From: JAPWJZ01 sp041287865
GTDB lineage: Bacteria > Pseudomonadota > Alphaproteobacteria > Micavibrionales > UBA2020
Direction: 5' to 3'
DNA: 64,000 nt
Assembly (NCBI GenBank): GCA_041287865.1
Contig: JBGGMV010000119.1
Location: forward strand, 11,275-75,274
Position 1 is the stretch's first letter; every line of letters begins with the position of its first letter. The notes under the pieces were generated by a model, which saw only the letters and a program-made list of their open reading frames with translations, made no database searches and was not told the DNA's origin. The translations under genes were made by a program, and so were the position numbers. Below, piece by piece: positions 40,894 through 49,586 of this stretch.

Positions 40894-41059
40894 CCTCCTC
40901 TCCTTTGGGAGAGGAGGGGGGACCCACGCTCTTGCGTGGGGGGAGGTGAGGGTACTATCTACGCTGCCTGCCTCACGAAGTACCCTCACCTTCCCGTCAT
41001 ACGCTGCTGCGCAGCGCATATAATATGACGGGTCCCTTCCTCTCCCAAAGGAGAGGAAA
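40894..41059. repeat. MITE-like nested palindromic element, about 165 bp
   Basis: Intergenic element between sdhE and mfd. Perfect 19-bp inverted ends (40897-40915 and 41038-41056), each itself palindromic around CTTTGGGAG. Inside are a CCCACGC/GCGTGGG hairpin (about 40923-40940), an 11-bp inverted pair (40945-40955 and 40980-40990), and a CCGTCATA/TATGACGG pair enclosing another palindrome (CGCTGC-TGC-GCAGCG). It begins two bases after the sdhE stop. The overall symmetry is that of a mobile non-autonomous repeat; no ORF is present. RNA from either strand would fold extensively. Confidence 0.75.
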
Positions 41060-41126
41060 ATAAGGCAAAGACTCGCTTTTCACTGTTCCCAGTGCTACAT
41101 AAATCCTCGAATAAACAGAGGGCACG

Positions 41127-44100
41127 ATGACGCAACCAAGCCCCATGCGGAAAGAAAAACCCCAACGGTACCCCCTTTTTGGCGTACCGGAGGGGTACGA
41201 TTCTGTTTTTCTGGCCAAACTGGTGCGCGAGCAGGCTGGCCGGGCGATTTTGCATGTCTCGTCCGATGACCTGCGGTTCGAGGAAATTTCCGAAGGCCTG
41301 AAGTTCTTTGCGCCCGATGTCGAGGTGCTGCGCTTCCCCGCATGGGATTGCCTGCCCTATGACCGTATTTCGCCGACGGCGGAGGTGGTGGGGGAACGGC
41401 TCAAAACCCTCTCGCGCCTGCTGCACCGTACCGATAAAGGCCCGCTGATCATTTTGACGACGGTGGCCGCCGTCTCGCAGCGCGTACCGCCGCAGGCTAC
41501 GCTGCGTAATGCGGTGTTCAGCGCGCGCGTCAACGGCCCGCTCGACATGAAGCGGATGCTGGAATTTTTGGTCGCCAACGGCTACCACCGCACCGAAACC
41601 GTGCGGGAGGCGGGGGAATACGCCATTCGCGGCGGGTTGATCGATATTTTCCCCTCGGGCTCGGTTGACCCCTTGCGTATCGACACCTTCGGCGATGAAA
41701 TCGAAAGCATCCGCGCCTTCGACGCGCTCTCGCAGCGCACGACGGAGGAACGCGATGCGCTCGACCTTTATCCCGTATCCGAAGTTTTGCTGACACAGGA
41801 AAACATCGCCCGTTTCCGCGCGGCTTACCGCGAAACCTTCGGCGCGGTGCGCGATGATGATCCGCTGTATGAAGCCGTCAGCGAAGGCCGCAAATACGCG
41901 GGCATGGAACACTGGCTGCCGCTGTACTACGGCGGGCTGGAAACGCTGTTCGATTACGTGCCGGGTGCGACCATCACGCTCGATTATCAGGTTGAAAACG
42001 CGCATATCGAACGCGCCAAGGCCGTCGATGATTTGTATCAGGCCCGCCGCGTGATGCTGGAGGCCGATCAGGCCAAGAAAAAACACGACCATATGTCCGC
42101 TGTCTATCGCCCTGTGGCGATGGAAACGCTCTATCTGCCGCAGGCGGAATGGGAAGTGCGGCTCCGCGAACACGATACCTTCGATCTTTCGCCGTTTTCT
42201 CCTTCGCCGGGACAAAAAGACGGCGGCGGGCGCAAGGGCCGCGATTTCGGCGATATCCGCGCGCTGCCCAACGTGGATATCTACAATGCGGTGAAGGAAC
42301 ATATCGACAAGCTTGTCGCCGCCGGTAAAAAAGTTTTGCTGCTTGCCTATTCACAGGGTTCCTCCGACCGCCTGCAGGCGATTTTCAAGGAACACGGCCT
42401 GACAGTCGAGGTGGGCGAGGGCAAGGTTGCAATTTCGATTTTGGGCCTCGAACACGGCTTTGAAACCGATAACCTTGCCGTATTGACCGAACAGGACATG
42501 CTGGGCGACCGGCTGAGCCGCACGACCAAGCGCAAGAAGAAAAGCGATGCCTTCGTCTTCGAAATCAGCCAGCTGCACGAAGGCGACTACGTTGTCCACG
42601 AAGACCATGGTATCGGGCAATTCGAGAAGCTTGAAACCGTCGTTGTCGACAATATTCCGCACGACTGCCTGAAACTGATTTACGCGGGCGGCGATAAATT
42701 GTTCGTGCCCGTCGAAAACCTCGACGTGCTCTCGCGCTATGGCGCGGCGGAGCAGGGGGCGGTGCTCGATAAACTGGGCGGCTCCGCCTGGCAGGCGCGC
42801 AAGGCCCGCGTCAAGCGCGACCTGCTGGCGCTGGCGAACGAACTGCTGAAAATCGCCGCGCTGCGCGTCCTGCGCCGCACCGAACCGATCCATGTGCATG
42901 ACGGCACGTATGAAAAGTTTTCCGCCGGCTTCCCCTATCCCGAAACCGAAGACCAGCAAAAAGCCATTTCCGACGTGCTGGAAGACCTCGACCGCGATCA
43001 GGCGATGGATCGTCTTATCTGCGGTGACGTCGGTTTCGGCAAGACGGAAGTCGCCTTGCGCGCGGCTGCCGTAACTGCGTTGGCCGGTTTTCAGGTGGCG
43101 GTGATTGCGCCCACGACACTGCTGGCGCGCCAGCATCACCAGACTTTCTCGAAACGCTTTACCGGTTTCCCCATCCGCATCGGCCTGCTGTCGCGCTTCG
43201 TCACCGGCAAGGAAGCCGACACTGTGAAGGCGGGGGTGGAAAAGGGCGATATCAATATTATCGTCGGCACCCATTCGTTGCTGGCCGATAAAATCAAGTT
43301 CAACAACCTAGCCCTGCTGGTGGTGGACGAAGAACAGAAATTCGGCGTGAAGCAGAAAGAAAAGATCAAGGCTGTCAAGGATAACGTCCACGTGCTGACG
43401 CTGACCGCCACGCCCATCCCGCGCACGCTGCAAATGGCGCTCTCGGGCGTGCGGGAATTGAGCCTGATCACGACGGCTCCCGTCGACCGCCTTGCCGTGA
43501 AAACCTTTGTGCTGCCGTACGATCCGGTTGTGCTGCGCGATGCGCTGATGCGTGAACACTATCGCGGCGGGCAAAGCTTCTACGTCTGCCCGCGCATCGC
43601 CGACCTTGAAGAACTGGAGCAGGGGCTGAAAACGCTGGTGCCCGAACTGAAACTCGTCGTCGCCCACGGCCAGATGGGCGCGGAGGAGCTGGAGGAGAAA
43701 ATGTCGGCCTTCTATGAAGGCGCTTACGACATCCTGCTCTCCACCAACATTGTGGAGTCCGGTCTCGATATTCCGAACGCGAATACGATGGTGATTCACC
43801 GCGCCGAAATGTTCGGCCTTGCGCAGTTGTATCAATTGCGCGGGCGTATCGGTCGTGCGAAACAGCGTGCATACGCTTACCTGACCTTTGCGCAGGACAA
43901 GAAACTCACCAAGGCGGCTGAGCAGCGCCTGCATGCAATCGAACAGCTCGACTCGCTTGGCGCTGGTTTCCAATTGGCCTCACACGACCTCGATATCCGT
44001 GGCGCGGGGAATTTGCTGGGCGAGGAACAGTCGGGCCATATCCGCGAGATCGGCGTCGAGCTTTACCAGCAGATGCTTGAAGAAGCCGTCGCCGCCGCGC

Positions 44101-44585
44101 GCGAAGGCCTCACCGAAATCAAGTCCACCGACCATTGGGCGCCCACCATCAACCTCGGCATGCCCGTCGTTATTCCCGATACCTATATCGCCGACCTCAA
44201 CCTGCGCCTGTCGATTTACCGCCGTATCGCCGAACTGCCCGACCGCGCCGAGATCGAGGCTTTCGCGGCGGAGCTTATCGACCGTTTCGGCGCGCTGCCG
44301 AAAGATGTGGAGAATTTGCTCGACCTCGTCGAGATCAAGCAGCTTTGCCGCGCCGCCGGTGTCGGGCGCGTCGATGCAGGGCCGAAGGGCGCGGTGCTGA
44401 CCTTCCATCAATCCACAACCATCGACATCCAGAAACTGGTCGCCTACATCCAGAAACAGACCGGCACCGCGAAAATCCGCCCCGAAGACCAGAAACTCGT
44501 CTTCATGCGCGCCTGGGATGATTTGCCGGTGCGCGTGCGCGGCGTCCACAAAATCATGAAAGAGCTGGCGGCGCTGGCGGCATGA
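41127..44585 (+). CDS. mfd: transcription-repair coupling factor Mfd
   Basis: 1152 aa. UvrB-homology region at the N-terminus (about 10-345), RNAP-interaction domain (about 465-545), and RecG-like translocase with Walker A GDVGFGKTEVALR (Lys639), DEEQKFGVKQKE, TATPIPRTL, and QLRGRIGRAKQRAY. The C-terminal TRCF domain ends it. Mfd removes stalled RNA polymerase and recruits UvrA. The GAGGG before the ATG is good. The next gene overlaps its stop by ATGA. Confidence 0.97.
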   Translation: MTQPSPMRKEKPQRYPLFGVPEGYDSVFLAKLVREQAGRAILHVSSDDLRFEEISEGLKFFAPDVEVLRFPAWDCLPYDRISPTAEVVGERLKTLSRLLHRTDKGPLIILTTVAAVSQRVPPQATLRNAVFSARVNGPLDMKRMLEFLVANGYHRTETVREAGEYAIRGGLIDIFPSGSVDPLRIDTFGDEIESIRAFDALSQRTTEERDALDLYPVSEVLLTQENIARFRAAYRETFGAVRDDDPLYEAVSEGRKYAGMEHWLPLYYGGLETLFDYVPGATITLDYQVENAHIERAKAVDDLYQARRVMLEADQAKKKHDHMSAVYRPVAMETLYLPQAEWEVRLREHDTFDLSPFSPSPGQKDGGGRKGRDFGDIRALPNVDIYNAVKEHIDKLVAAGKKVLLLAYSQGSSDRLQAIFKEHGLTVEVGEGKVAISILGLEHGFETDNLAVLTEQDMLGDRLSRTTKRKKKSDAFVFEISQLHEGDYVVHEDHGIGQFEKLETVVVDNIPHDCLKLIYAGGDKLFVPVENLDVLSRYGAAEQGAVLDKLGGSAWQARKARVKRDLLALANELLKIAALRVLRRTEPIHVHDGTYEKFSAGFPYPETEDQQKAISDVLEDLDRDQAMDRLICGDVGFGKTEVALRAAAVTALAGFQVAVIAPTTLLARQHHQTFSKRFTGFPIRIGLLSRFVTGKEADTVKAGVEKGDINIIVGTHSLLADKIKFNNLALLVVDEEQKFGVKQKEKIKAVKDNVHVLTLTATPIPRTLQMALSGVRELSLITTAPVDRLAVKTFVLPYDPVVLRDALMREHYRGGQSFYVCPRIADLEELEQGLKTLVPELKLVVAHGQMGAEELEEKMSAFYEGAYDILLSTNIVESGLDIPNANTMVIHRAEMFGLAQLYQLRGRIGRAKQRAYAYLTFAQDKKLTKAAEQRLHAIEQLDSLGAGFQLASHDLDIRGAGNLLGEEQSGHIREIGVELYQQMLEEAVAAAREGLTEIKSTDHWAPTINLGMPVVIPDTYIADLNLRLSIYRRIAELPDRAEIEAFAAELIDRFGALPKDVENLLDLVEIKQLCRAAGVGRVDAGPKGAVLTFHQSTTIDIQKLVAYIQKQTGTAKIRPEDQKLVFMRAWDDLPVRVRGVHKIMKELAALAA

Positions 44586-45604
44586 GCGATTTTTTCACAA
44601 ACCTGACGGTGATGCTATCGATGGCGCTGGGCGGGCTGGGCGCGCCGGGCACTGCGCCGCCCATGAAAAGTTTCGACACCTGCTACGACGAACTGCCCAT
44701 CGCCACGATGGAGCGCAGGGCTGACATCCAGCTCGACGATTTCGGCATGCCCAAAAGCTGGCACGGGCAATTGCTGCTGGCGCTCCACAGCACGCAGGCC
44801 AGCCCCGACGGCTTGCCGCTCGACGTGAAAAGCCTGCCCGATCTTTCAGGCTTCCGTGATGTGCCCAACCTGCGCGTGGCGATGGAAAAGAACGAGGCTC
44901 TGGCGCGCGCGGTGCGCGAGCTGCAGGGCAAAACGCTGGAAGAACTGGTATCGCCCGACAATGACACACTGGATACCGTCAAGGGTGTGATCTTCGTCTG
45001 GCTCGGCGTCAACAAGGCCGATCGCATGGGGCGCGGGCATTTCATCGACGGGCGCGAGCTCGCCTTCGTCGAGCGCCTGACGGACGAGCCCTTTGTGCAG
45101 ATGAACTATTTCTCCAACCCGCTGCCCATCGCGGCCACGGCGGTGAAGGATGTCTTCGCCATGGCGCTCGATCATTATTATGCGGAACTGCTGAGCCAGA
45201 CGCCCGGCGGCAAACTGCTGGATCAAAGGGGCGCGATCAGCGCGGCTGCGCTTAAAACGCTGACAGCGGGCGCCGCCGCCTTACCGGCACCGGAAAAGAA
45301 AGCGGCTTACTGGTGCAACGCGCTCCGCCTGCTGCCGAAACTGCCGGCGGCGGAAAGCGATAACGCGCTGCTGCTGGGCAAGGCAATCCGCGACAGCGCT
45401 GCGCCGCTGGATTATAAAACGGCGGCGGCCTGCCTCTATCACGGCCTGAACGACAACTACGACTGGGAAGATCATTACGCCCGCAACGCGAATACCAAGG
45501 AATGGTATCACATGAACGGGCAGAAGATCTGGTTCCACGGTTATTACCGGCCTGACATGGCCAAGCGCCGCGTCTGCTATTCCTTTGTCGATAAAAAGCC
45601 TTAA
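44582..45604 (+). CDS. stand-alone protein with an RTX-exoprotein-type helical domain
   Basis: 340 aa, coupled to mfd by ATGA. The middle (about residues 95-215) contains RVAMEKNEALARAVRELQ, then VIFVWLGVNKADRMGRGHFIDGRELAFVERL and NPLPIAATAVKDVF with ELLSQTP. This pattern recalls a helical segment found inside giant hemolysin/RTX-type calcium-binding exoproteins (usually WAGV-x-x-DP-x-SRG-x-x-IDARKLAFLE). Here it occurs in a small protein that lacks glycine-aspartate RTX repeats and has at best a weak N-terminal hydrophobic stretch (residues 8-24). Cysteines at the N- and C-terminal ends may suggest export. The match is from memory and needs a profile search. Function unknown. Confidence 0.7.
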   Translation: MSDFFTNLTVMLSMALGGLGAPGTAPPMKSFDTCYDELPIATMERRADIQLDDFGMPKSWHGQLLLALHSTQASPDGLPLDVKSLPDLSGFRDVPNLRVAMEKNEALARAVRELQGKTLEELVSPDNDTLDTVKGVIFVWLGVNKADRMGRGHFIDGRELAFVERLTDEPFVQMNYFSNPLPIAATAVKDVFAMALDHYYAELLSQTPGGKLLDQRGAISAAALKTLTAGAAALPAPEKKAAYWCNALRLLPKLPAAESDNALLLGKAIRDSAAPLDYKTAAACLYHGLNDNYDWEDHYARNANTKEWYHMNGQKIWFHGYYRPDMAKRRVCYSFVDKKP

Positions 45605-45936
45605 CGCCTGAGCGCGTCTCTCACGTGGCGGTCTCCGCGGAAATCCACGTCGAGCAGGCGGTAGGGCAGCGGCTGGTATTCATGCATGACCGCCTGCCCG
45701 ATGCGCCCGAAGCAATAGAGCGGCAGGGCGATGCAGGTGGTCAGTATGGGCGCGGCCGCAATGCCGAAGGCCAGCGCCGCAGTCGTGCCGATCAGTGTTG
45801 CGACCTCCAGCGGCGTATCGTTGCCGCTTTTCGAGGCGAAAGGAAGGAAAGGCAGCGCGCCGACCGCGGCCGGGATATTGGCGACCGCCGCGAAAACGCT
45901 GCGCAGTTTATAGGGGATGAATTTATTGACGCTCAT
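45601..45936 (-). CDS. small membrane protein, 111 aa
   Basis: ATG at 45936 with GGAGG seven bases upstream; the frame extends to 46011 without support. A short basic start (SVNKFIPYKLRS) precedes hydrophobic stretches at about residues 14-30, 42-58 and 60-78, then a polar, basic C-terminus (DVDFRGDRHVRDALRR). It overlaps the convergent RTX-domain gene by four bases. Uncharacterised inner-membrane protein; nothing else can be said. Confidence 0.7.
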   Translation of the reverse strand: MSVNKFIPYKLRSVFAAVANIPAAVGALPFLPFASKSGNDTPLEVATLIGTTAALAFGIAAAPILTTCIALPLYCFGRIGQAVMHEYQPLPYRLLDVDFRGDRHVRDALRR

Positions 45937-46167
45937 GGAATCCTCCGTAAAAAACAAAACAACTATGTGACTTGTTTTGCGGCGCGGGGAGGTGCAGGAG
46001 GCGGGAAACATAGAAAACCAAAACCGCCTTGCCGGTATCAGCGCCAGCTTGGGTTCTATTTATACGCTTTATTTACCATAATGTAAAGGTTAATTGTTAA
46101 GGAATTGATATTATTGCCCTAAACCTGCTGCTATGCCATCCTGAAAGCTGGGAAAAGGGAGATGGTC

Positions 46168-46599
46168 ATGAGCCGTGAATATGCGATGTCGCGCGTCAAG
46201 GATGCGCTGGAAAAGTCGGAAGGCAACCACCTGAAGGCGCAGCGGCTTCTTTTGCAATGGGTGGAGAAAGACCACAGCCTGCTGGCCGGCCTCGTCGGCC
46301 CGCACCTGCAGAGCATCATCACCTATGCCATCAACCATGCGGCGCTGCCCGTCACGGTGCAGAAACACGCTCCTACGGCGAAAGCGCCCGCGCAGAAAAC
46401 CGTTTCGGCCAAGGACGCCGGCGAATTCGGCGCGGCTGTGCTGTCTTCGCTCAAGGGCGGACGCGCGGAAGGGGTGGGCTTCGGCGAAGCCCCGTCGCGC
46501 GGCGGCGTGAGCAAGCCGGGCGCCGCCTCGCAAAAGCACATCGACGCGATCAACAAAATCGCGGGTGCGACGAAATCAACCGATAAAAAGAAGAAGTAA
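46168..46599 (+). CDS. hypothetical basic protein, 143 aa
   Basis: The ATG at 46168 has GGGAG six bases upstream; an ATG two codons earlier (46162) touches the ribosome site. The N-terminal half is helical (MSREYAMSRVKDALEKSEGN, with a HLKAQRLLLQWVEKD segment). The second half is alanine/lysine/glycine-rich and ends KKKK. It is soluble with no signal peptide. The codon use is strongly G/C-biased, supporting a real gene. No family recognised. It faces the small gene at 46608, whose stop is only 8 bases away. Confidence 0.65.
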   Translation: MSREYAMSRVKDALEKSEGNHLKAQRLLLQWVEKDHSLLAGLVGPHLQSIITYAINHAALPVTVQKHAPTAKAPAQKTVSAKDAGEFGAAVLSSLKGGRAEGVGFGEAPSRGGVSKPGAASQKHIDAINKIAGATKSTDKKKK

Positions 46600-46607
46600 C
46601 GAGAGCC

Positions 46608-46985
46608 TTACCGCGTCGTCCCGCCGGGGGCCTTGGGAGCCACGGTGGTTGCGCCGGTTTGCGCGGGGGCTTCCGCTTCGGCGGTTGCCACGGGCCCTGT
46701 ATAGATCCGCGCCGCGCCGCGCTGGGCTGCGGCCAGGAAGTTATCCGTCAGGTGCCCGGCGACGTTGCCGAACACGCGGCCACCGCCGCCCGTGTTCATT
46801 TCCTGCGTCATCTGCAGCATGCTCATGGGCTGGTGGTTGAGCTTGCGGCGCGCGGCGTTCAGGAAGTCGAGCGCGAATTTCTCGCTTATCGCCAGGAAGA
46901 TCTGCGATCCCTGTCCGGTGTTTGCCAGGGTTTCCAGCTGGGAGAGCGACGGTGAATCCGGTTTTACTTCCTTGTCGTCAGCCAT
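46608..46985 (-). CDS. short relative of the 53-residue repeat protein
   Basis: 125 aa. Two copies of a unit that begins with a short helix, then NTG, then a run of about 20 mixed residues and a LNHQP or AAQRG end (NTG at about residues 22-24 and 64-66, spacing 42). The same design, with TGQ, a phenylalanine-rich helix and LN-x-P, occurs five times in the gene at 48330-49217. A proline/threonine/alanine-rich tail closes it, also as in that gene. No signal peptide. Start at 46985 with GGGG upstream. Confidence 0.65.
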   Translation of the reverse strand: MADDKEVKPDSPSLSQLETLANTGQGSQIFLAISEKFALDFLNAARRKLNHQPMSMLQMTQEMNTGGGGRVFGNVAGHLTDNFLAAAQRGAARIYTGPVATAEAEAPAQTGATTVAPKAPGGTTR

Positions 46986-47083
46986 GGTGGATACCCCTGA
47001 AATTGATACGATTCTAGCATTTACATATTGTAAATGACAGGTCTTAACAACTCATTAATTATGCGGGATATGAAGGGGGGATA

Positions 47084-47359
47084 TTAAATCGCCTTGTCGC
47101 CGCCGTCTTTCGGCGCGCCGCCGCGCTGCAGGATGGGCGCGATGACGAAGAAGTCAGCGAGACCGGCGACCAGCAGTATGCCGCCCATCAGGTATTCAAA
47201 GAAACCGTCGCGCAGGCCCATTACATCGGCCAGCCCGAAGACATTGAAGGCGACCAGCGGGGCGGCCAGGATGAACACCGCGCCCACGCCCTTGACGCAA
47301 TTGGCGGCGATGGCGTTCTGTCGCGCTTTGTCTTCAGGCGTGCGGTTGTCGGTTGTCAT
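47084..47359 (-). CDS. small two-helix membrane protein, 91 aa
   Basis: ATG at 47359 (MTTDNRTPEDKARQ), about nine bases after a GGGGTA; the frame is longer (to 47449) but its upstream part would overlap the next gene. Two hydrophobic helices at about residues 23-43 and 55-77, joined by a short loop, then a charged tail. Similar small membrane proteins are common, no function known. It follows the dioxygenase gene on the same strand by about 60 bases. Confidence 0.68.
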   Translation of the reverse strand: MTTDNRTPEDKARQNAIAANCVKGVGAVFILAAPLVAFNVFGLADVMGLRDGFFEYLMGGILLVAGLADFFVIAPILQRGGAPKDGGDKAI

Positions 47360-47420
47360 GCGGAATACCCCAGTTTGATGCCCTGGGGTTATCATTGTTG
47401 AAAAGCAACGCGGTGTCAAA

Positions 47421-48230
47421 TCACCCGAAGCGGTAGCCCGAAATCGCAATGCCCATCACGGTATCCCGCAACGATTGCCTGCCCGCATCCGCGCCGGCGG
47501 CGCCGGCGGCGACCATCAGGGGCAGCAGGTGTTCTTCGCGCGGGTGGCACAGGCGCGCGGCGGGAGCCTGCGCCCAGTTGGCCAGCAACGCCTCCCGCTG
47601 CGCTTGCGGCGCGGTCGCAGCCTGTGTCAGCCAGCCGTCGAAGGCGCGGGAGTCCGGGTTGTCGCCGCCACGGAAAAATTTCGGCAGGTTGTGATAGCTC
47701 ATGCCGCTGCCCACGATCAGCACCCCTTCGTCGCGCAAGGCGGCCAGCGCGCGTCCGGCGGCGATATGCGTCGCGGGGTCGAGGCCGGTTTTCAGCGACA
47801 GCTGCACCACCGGAATGGCGGCATCGGGGTACATCAGTTTCAGCGGAATAAACATGCCGTGATCGAAACCGCGCGCGGCGTCCTGTTTTGCCGTCAGGCC
47901 GGCGTCGGCCAGCAACCGCACCACCCGCGCCGCAAGGGCGGGCGCGCCCGGTGCGGGGTATTCAAGCTCATAGGTATGCGCGGGAAAGCCGTGGTAGTCG
48001 TAAATCAGCGCCGGCGCGGCGCCGGCGGTGACGGTGAAATCCTCTTCCTCCCAATGGGCGGAGACCAGCAGGATGGCCTTGGGCACAGCCCCCACATCCC
48101 CCGAAACCGACGACAGCCACGCGCCCATCTTGTCCCATGTATGGGGCGGATTCCATTCCATGAAGAAGCAGGGCCCGCCGCCATGCGGGATGAAATAGGC
48201 GGGCAGGCGATGTTGGGGCGCGTTTGTCAT
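47421..48230 (-). CDS. LigB-type class III extradiol dioxygenase (4,5-DOPA dioxygenase-like)
   Basis: 269 aa from the ATG at 48230; a TTG at 48266 is in frame. The motif set is that of the YgiD/LigB family: FIPHGGGPCFF (His near 16), LLVSAHWEE (about 55-63), DHGMFIPLKLMYPDA (about 118-132), GSGMSYHNLP (about 175-184). These histidines bind the metal. Related enzymes open catechol rings such as DOPA; others act on unknown substrates. It stands alone among small hypothetical genes. No clear ribosome site. Confidence 0.88.
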   Translation of the reverse strand: MTNAPQHRLPAYFIPHGGGPCFFMEWNPPHTWDKMGAWLSSVSGDVGAVPKAILLVSAHWEEEDFTVTAGAAPALIYDYHGFPAHTYELEYPAPGAPALAARVVRLLADAGLTAKQDAARGFDHGMFIPLKLMYPDAAIPVVQLSLKTGLDPATHIAAGRALAALRDEGVLIVGSGMSYHNLPKFFRGGDNPDSRAFDGWLTQAATAPQAQREALLANWAQAPAARLCHPREEHLLPLMVAAGAAGADAGRQSLRDTVMGIAISGYRFG

Positions 48231-48329
48231 GCGATCAGGAATATAGGTTGCGGGGCAGGATTTCAAGGCAGCTGTGAACTACACCTCTCCCGACGGAGAG
48301 AAAGTTGAGACGCAGTGCTTATTTAAAGA

Positions 48330-49217
48330 TCAGAGCTTCGCCCCCGGCGGCGGTGTTTTCGCCTTGGCAGTGCTTTCTGCAGGCGCCGTGGTGGCGGGCG
48401 CTGTCTCGGCTGGCGCGCCTGTGCCGCCGAGACTTTCGGCGGTGTGCTGGACGAACTGGCCGGTTTGCCACAGGGCGCGGCCGGCGATGTTCGAGGCCAC
48501 TTCGCTGGCGCGGCCTGTCATGAACATCCTGGCGGCTTCCGCCGTGCCTATCGCGGGAGGCTGGGGCCCTGTCACTGTGCGCTTCACCGCTTCGGTGGTG
48601 TTCGAGATGAATTGCCCTGTTTCCCACACGCCGCGCTCGACGAGGTCTCCGGCCAAGTCGCCGGCCTGTCCTGTCGCTATCTTGTAGGTGGCTTGCAGCG
48701 TGGTCGGCACGGCAGGGGGCACGGGCGCGTTCAGCGTGCTCATCAGGGCGCCGGTGGCCGTCGTGACGAAATGTCCTGTTTCCCACACGCCGCGCTCGAA
48801 GAAATCTCCTGCCACTTCGCCGGCCTGTCCGGTCATGATCTTGAAGGAGGCTTGCGCAGTATTGGGCACTGCAGGCGCCACGGGCGCGTTCAGCGTGCTC
48901 TTCAACGCATCGGTGGTGTTGGTAACGAACTGTCCTGTTTCCCACACGGCACGCTCGAAGAAATCTCCCGCCACGTCGCTGGCCTGTCCGGTCACAACCT
49001 TGTAGGTGGCTTGCAGCATGCTCGGCAATTCAGGCGCCACGGGCTGGTTCAGTGTGCGGTGAATGGCGTCGCCCGCGCGCTGCGCGGCTGCGGTGAAATC
49101 CCTGTAGAGTTTTGTACCCACCTCTTTGGCCACGTCGCTGGCCTGACCTGTGGTGAGCTTATAAGCCATCTGCTGTAAGCTTGAAGGAAAATCGCCATTG
49201 TTTCCGGGATCACCCAT
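48330..49217 (-). CDS. protein with five 53-residue tandem repeats
   Basis: 295 aa, largely five repeats at 53-residue spacing: TGQ/TGR occurs at residues 23, 76, 129, 182 and 234. The unit reads LQATYK-x-x-TGQASDVAGDFFER-x-VWETGQF, then NTT-x-ALK-x-TLNAPV-x-P. The middle repeats are the most alike, so recent internal duplication is likely; the DNA shows a repeat of 159 bases. A threonine/alanine/proline-rich tail ends it. No signal peptide, no membrane helix. GGAG precedes the ATG at 49217. The short gene at 46608 has a related, two-unit version. Function unknown; amphipathic helices could bind a surface or membrane. Confidence 0.82.
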   Translation of the reverse strand: MGDPGNNGDFPSSLQQMAYKLTTGQASDVAKEVGTKLYRDFTAAAQRAGDAIHRTLNQPVAPELPSMLQATYKVVTGQASDVAGDFFERAVWETGQFVTNTTDALKSTLNAPVAPAVPNTAQASFKIMTGQAGEVAGDFFERGVWETGHFVTTATGALMSTLNAPVPPAVPTTLQATYKIATGQAGDLAGDLVERGVWETGQFISNTTEAVKRTVTGPQPPAIGTAEAARMFMTGRASEVASNIAGRALWQTGQFVQHTAESLGGTGAPAETAPATTAPAESTAKAKTPPPGAKL

Positions 49218-49307
49218 GCGCGGCTCCTTTTTTGTCCTATGAACATTTTACAGGAAGAGCCTTAGGGAAGCCTTAAACCGGCCCTAGCGCGCTGGATTCT
49301 CTGGATT

Positions 49308-49583
49308 TTACTGGTAAACCTGCAGCACATTGGACAGGTTTCTGGTCGCCAGCACCAGCGCGATGCTGGTCTTGACCTGCACTTCGAAGACGAAGCCGTA
49401 ATTGCCCTTGCCGTAGTATTTGCCGGGATGCGCGGGGTTCAGGTCGGTTTGCTTGATGTCAAAAAGATCGGTGGCCAGCTGCTTCGCGGCGCTGCCGGGC
49501 TGCGAGGAATCGAAATACGCCGGCTTTTCCTCGATATAAAAAGCGACAAGCTGGAAATCCTGCAGTACGGCGATCTCTCCCAT
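49308..49583 (-). CDS. hypothetical protein, 91 aa
   Basis: A short soluble protein with a strong ribosome site (AAGGAA, seven bases before the ATG) and 3 bases downstream of the proline-rich gene at 49587. The sequence is a mixed alpha/beta pattern (FQLVAFYIEEKPAYF, then YGFVFEVQVKTSIALVLATR) without known motifs. The close spacing suggests co-expression with the neighbour. No family recognised. Confidence 0.68.
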   Translation of the reverse strand: MGEIAVLQDFQLVAFYIEEKPAYFDSSQPGSAAKQLATDLFDIKQTDLNPAHPGKYYGKGNYGFVFEVQVKTSIALVLATRNLSNVLQVYQ

Positions 49584-49586
49584 GGC

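Noticed and set aside
48280..48300. CTCTCC/GGAGAG hairpin near the repeat-protein gene
   Set aside because: It recalls the ends of the MITE-like element but is too short and differs in the core, so I do not call it a second copy.
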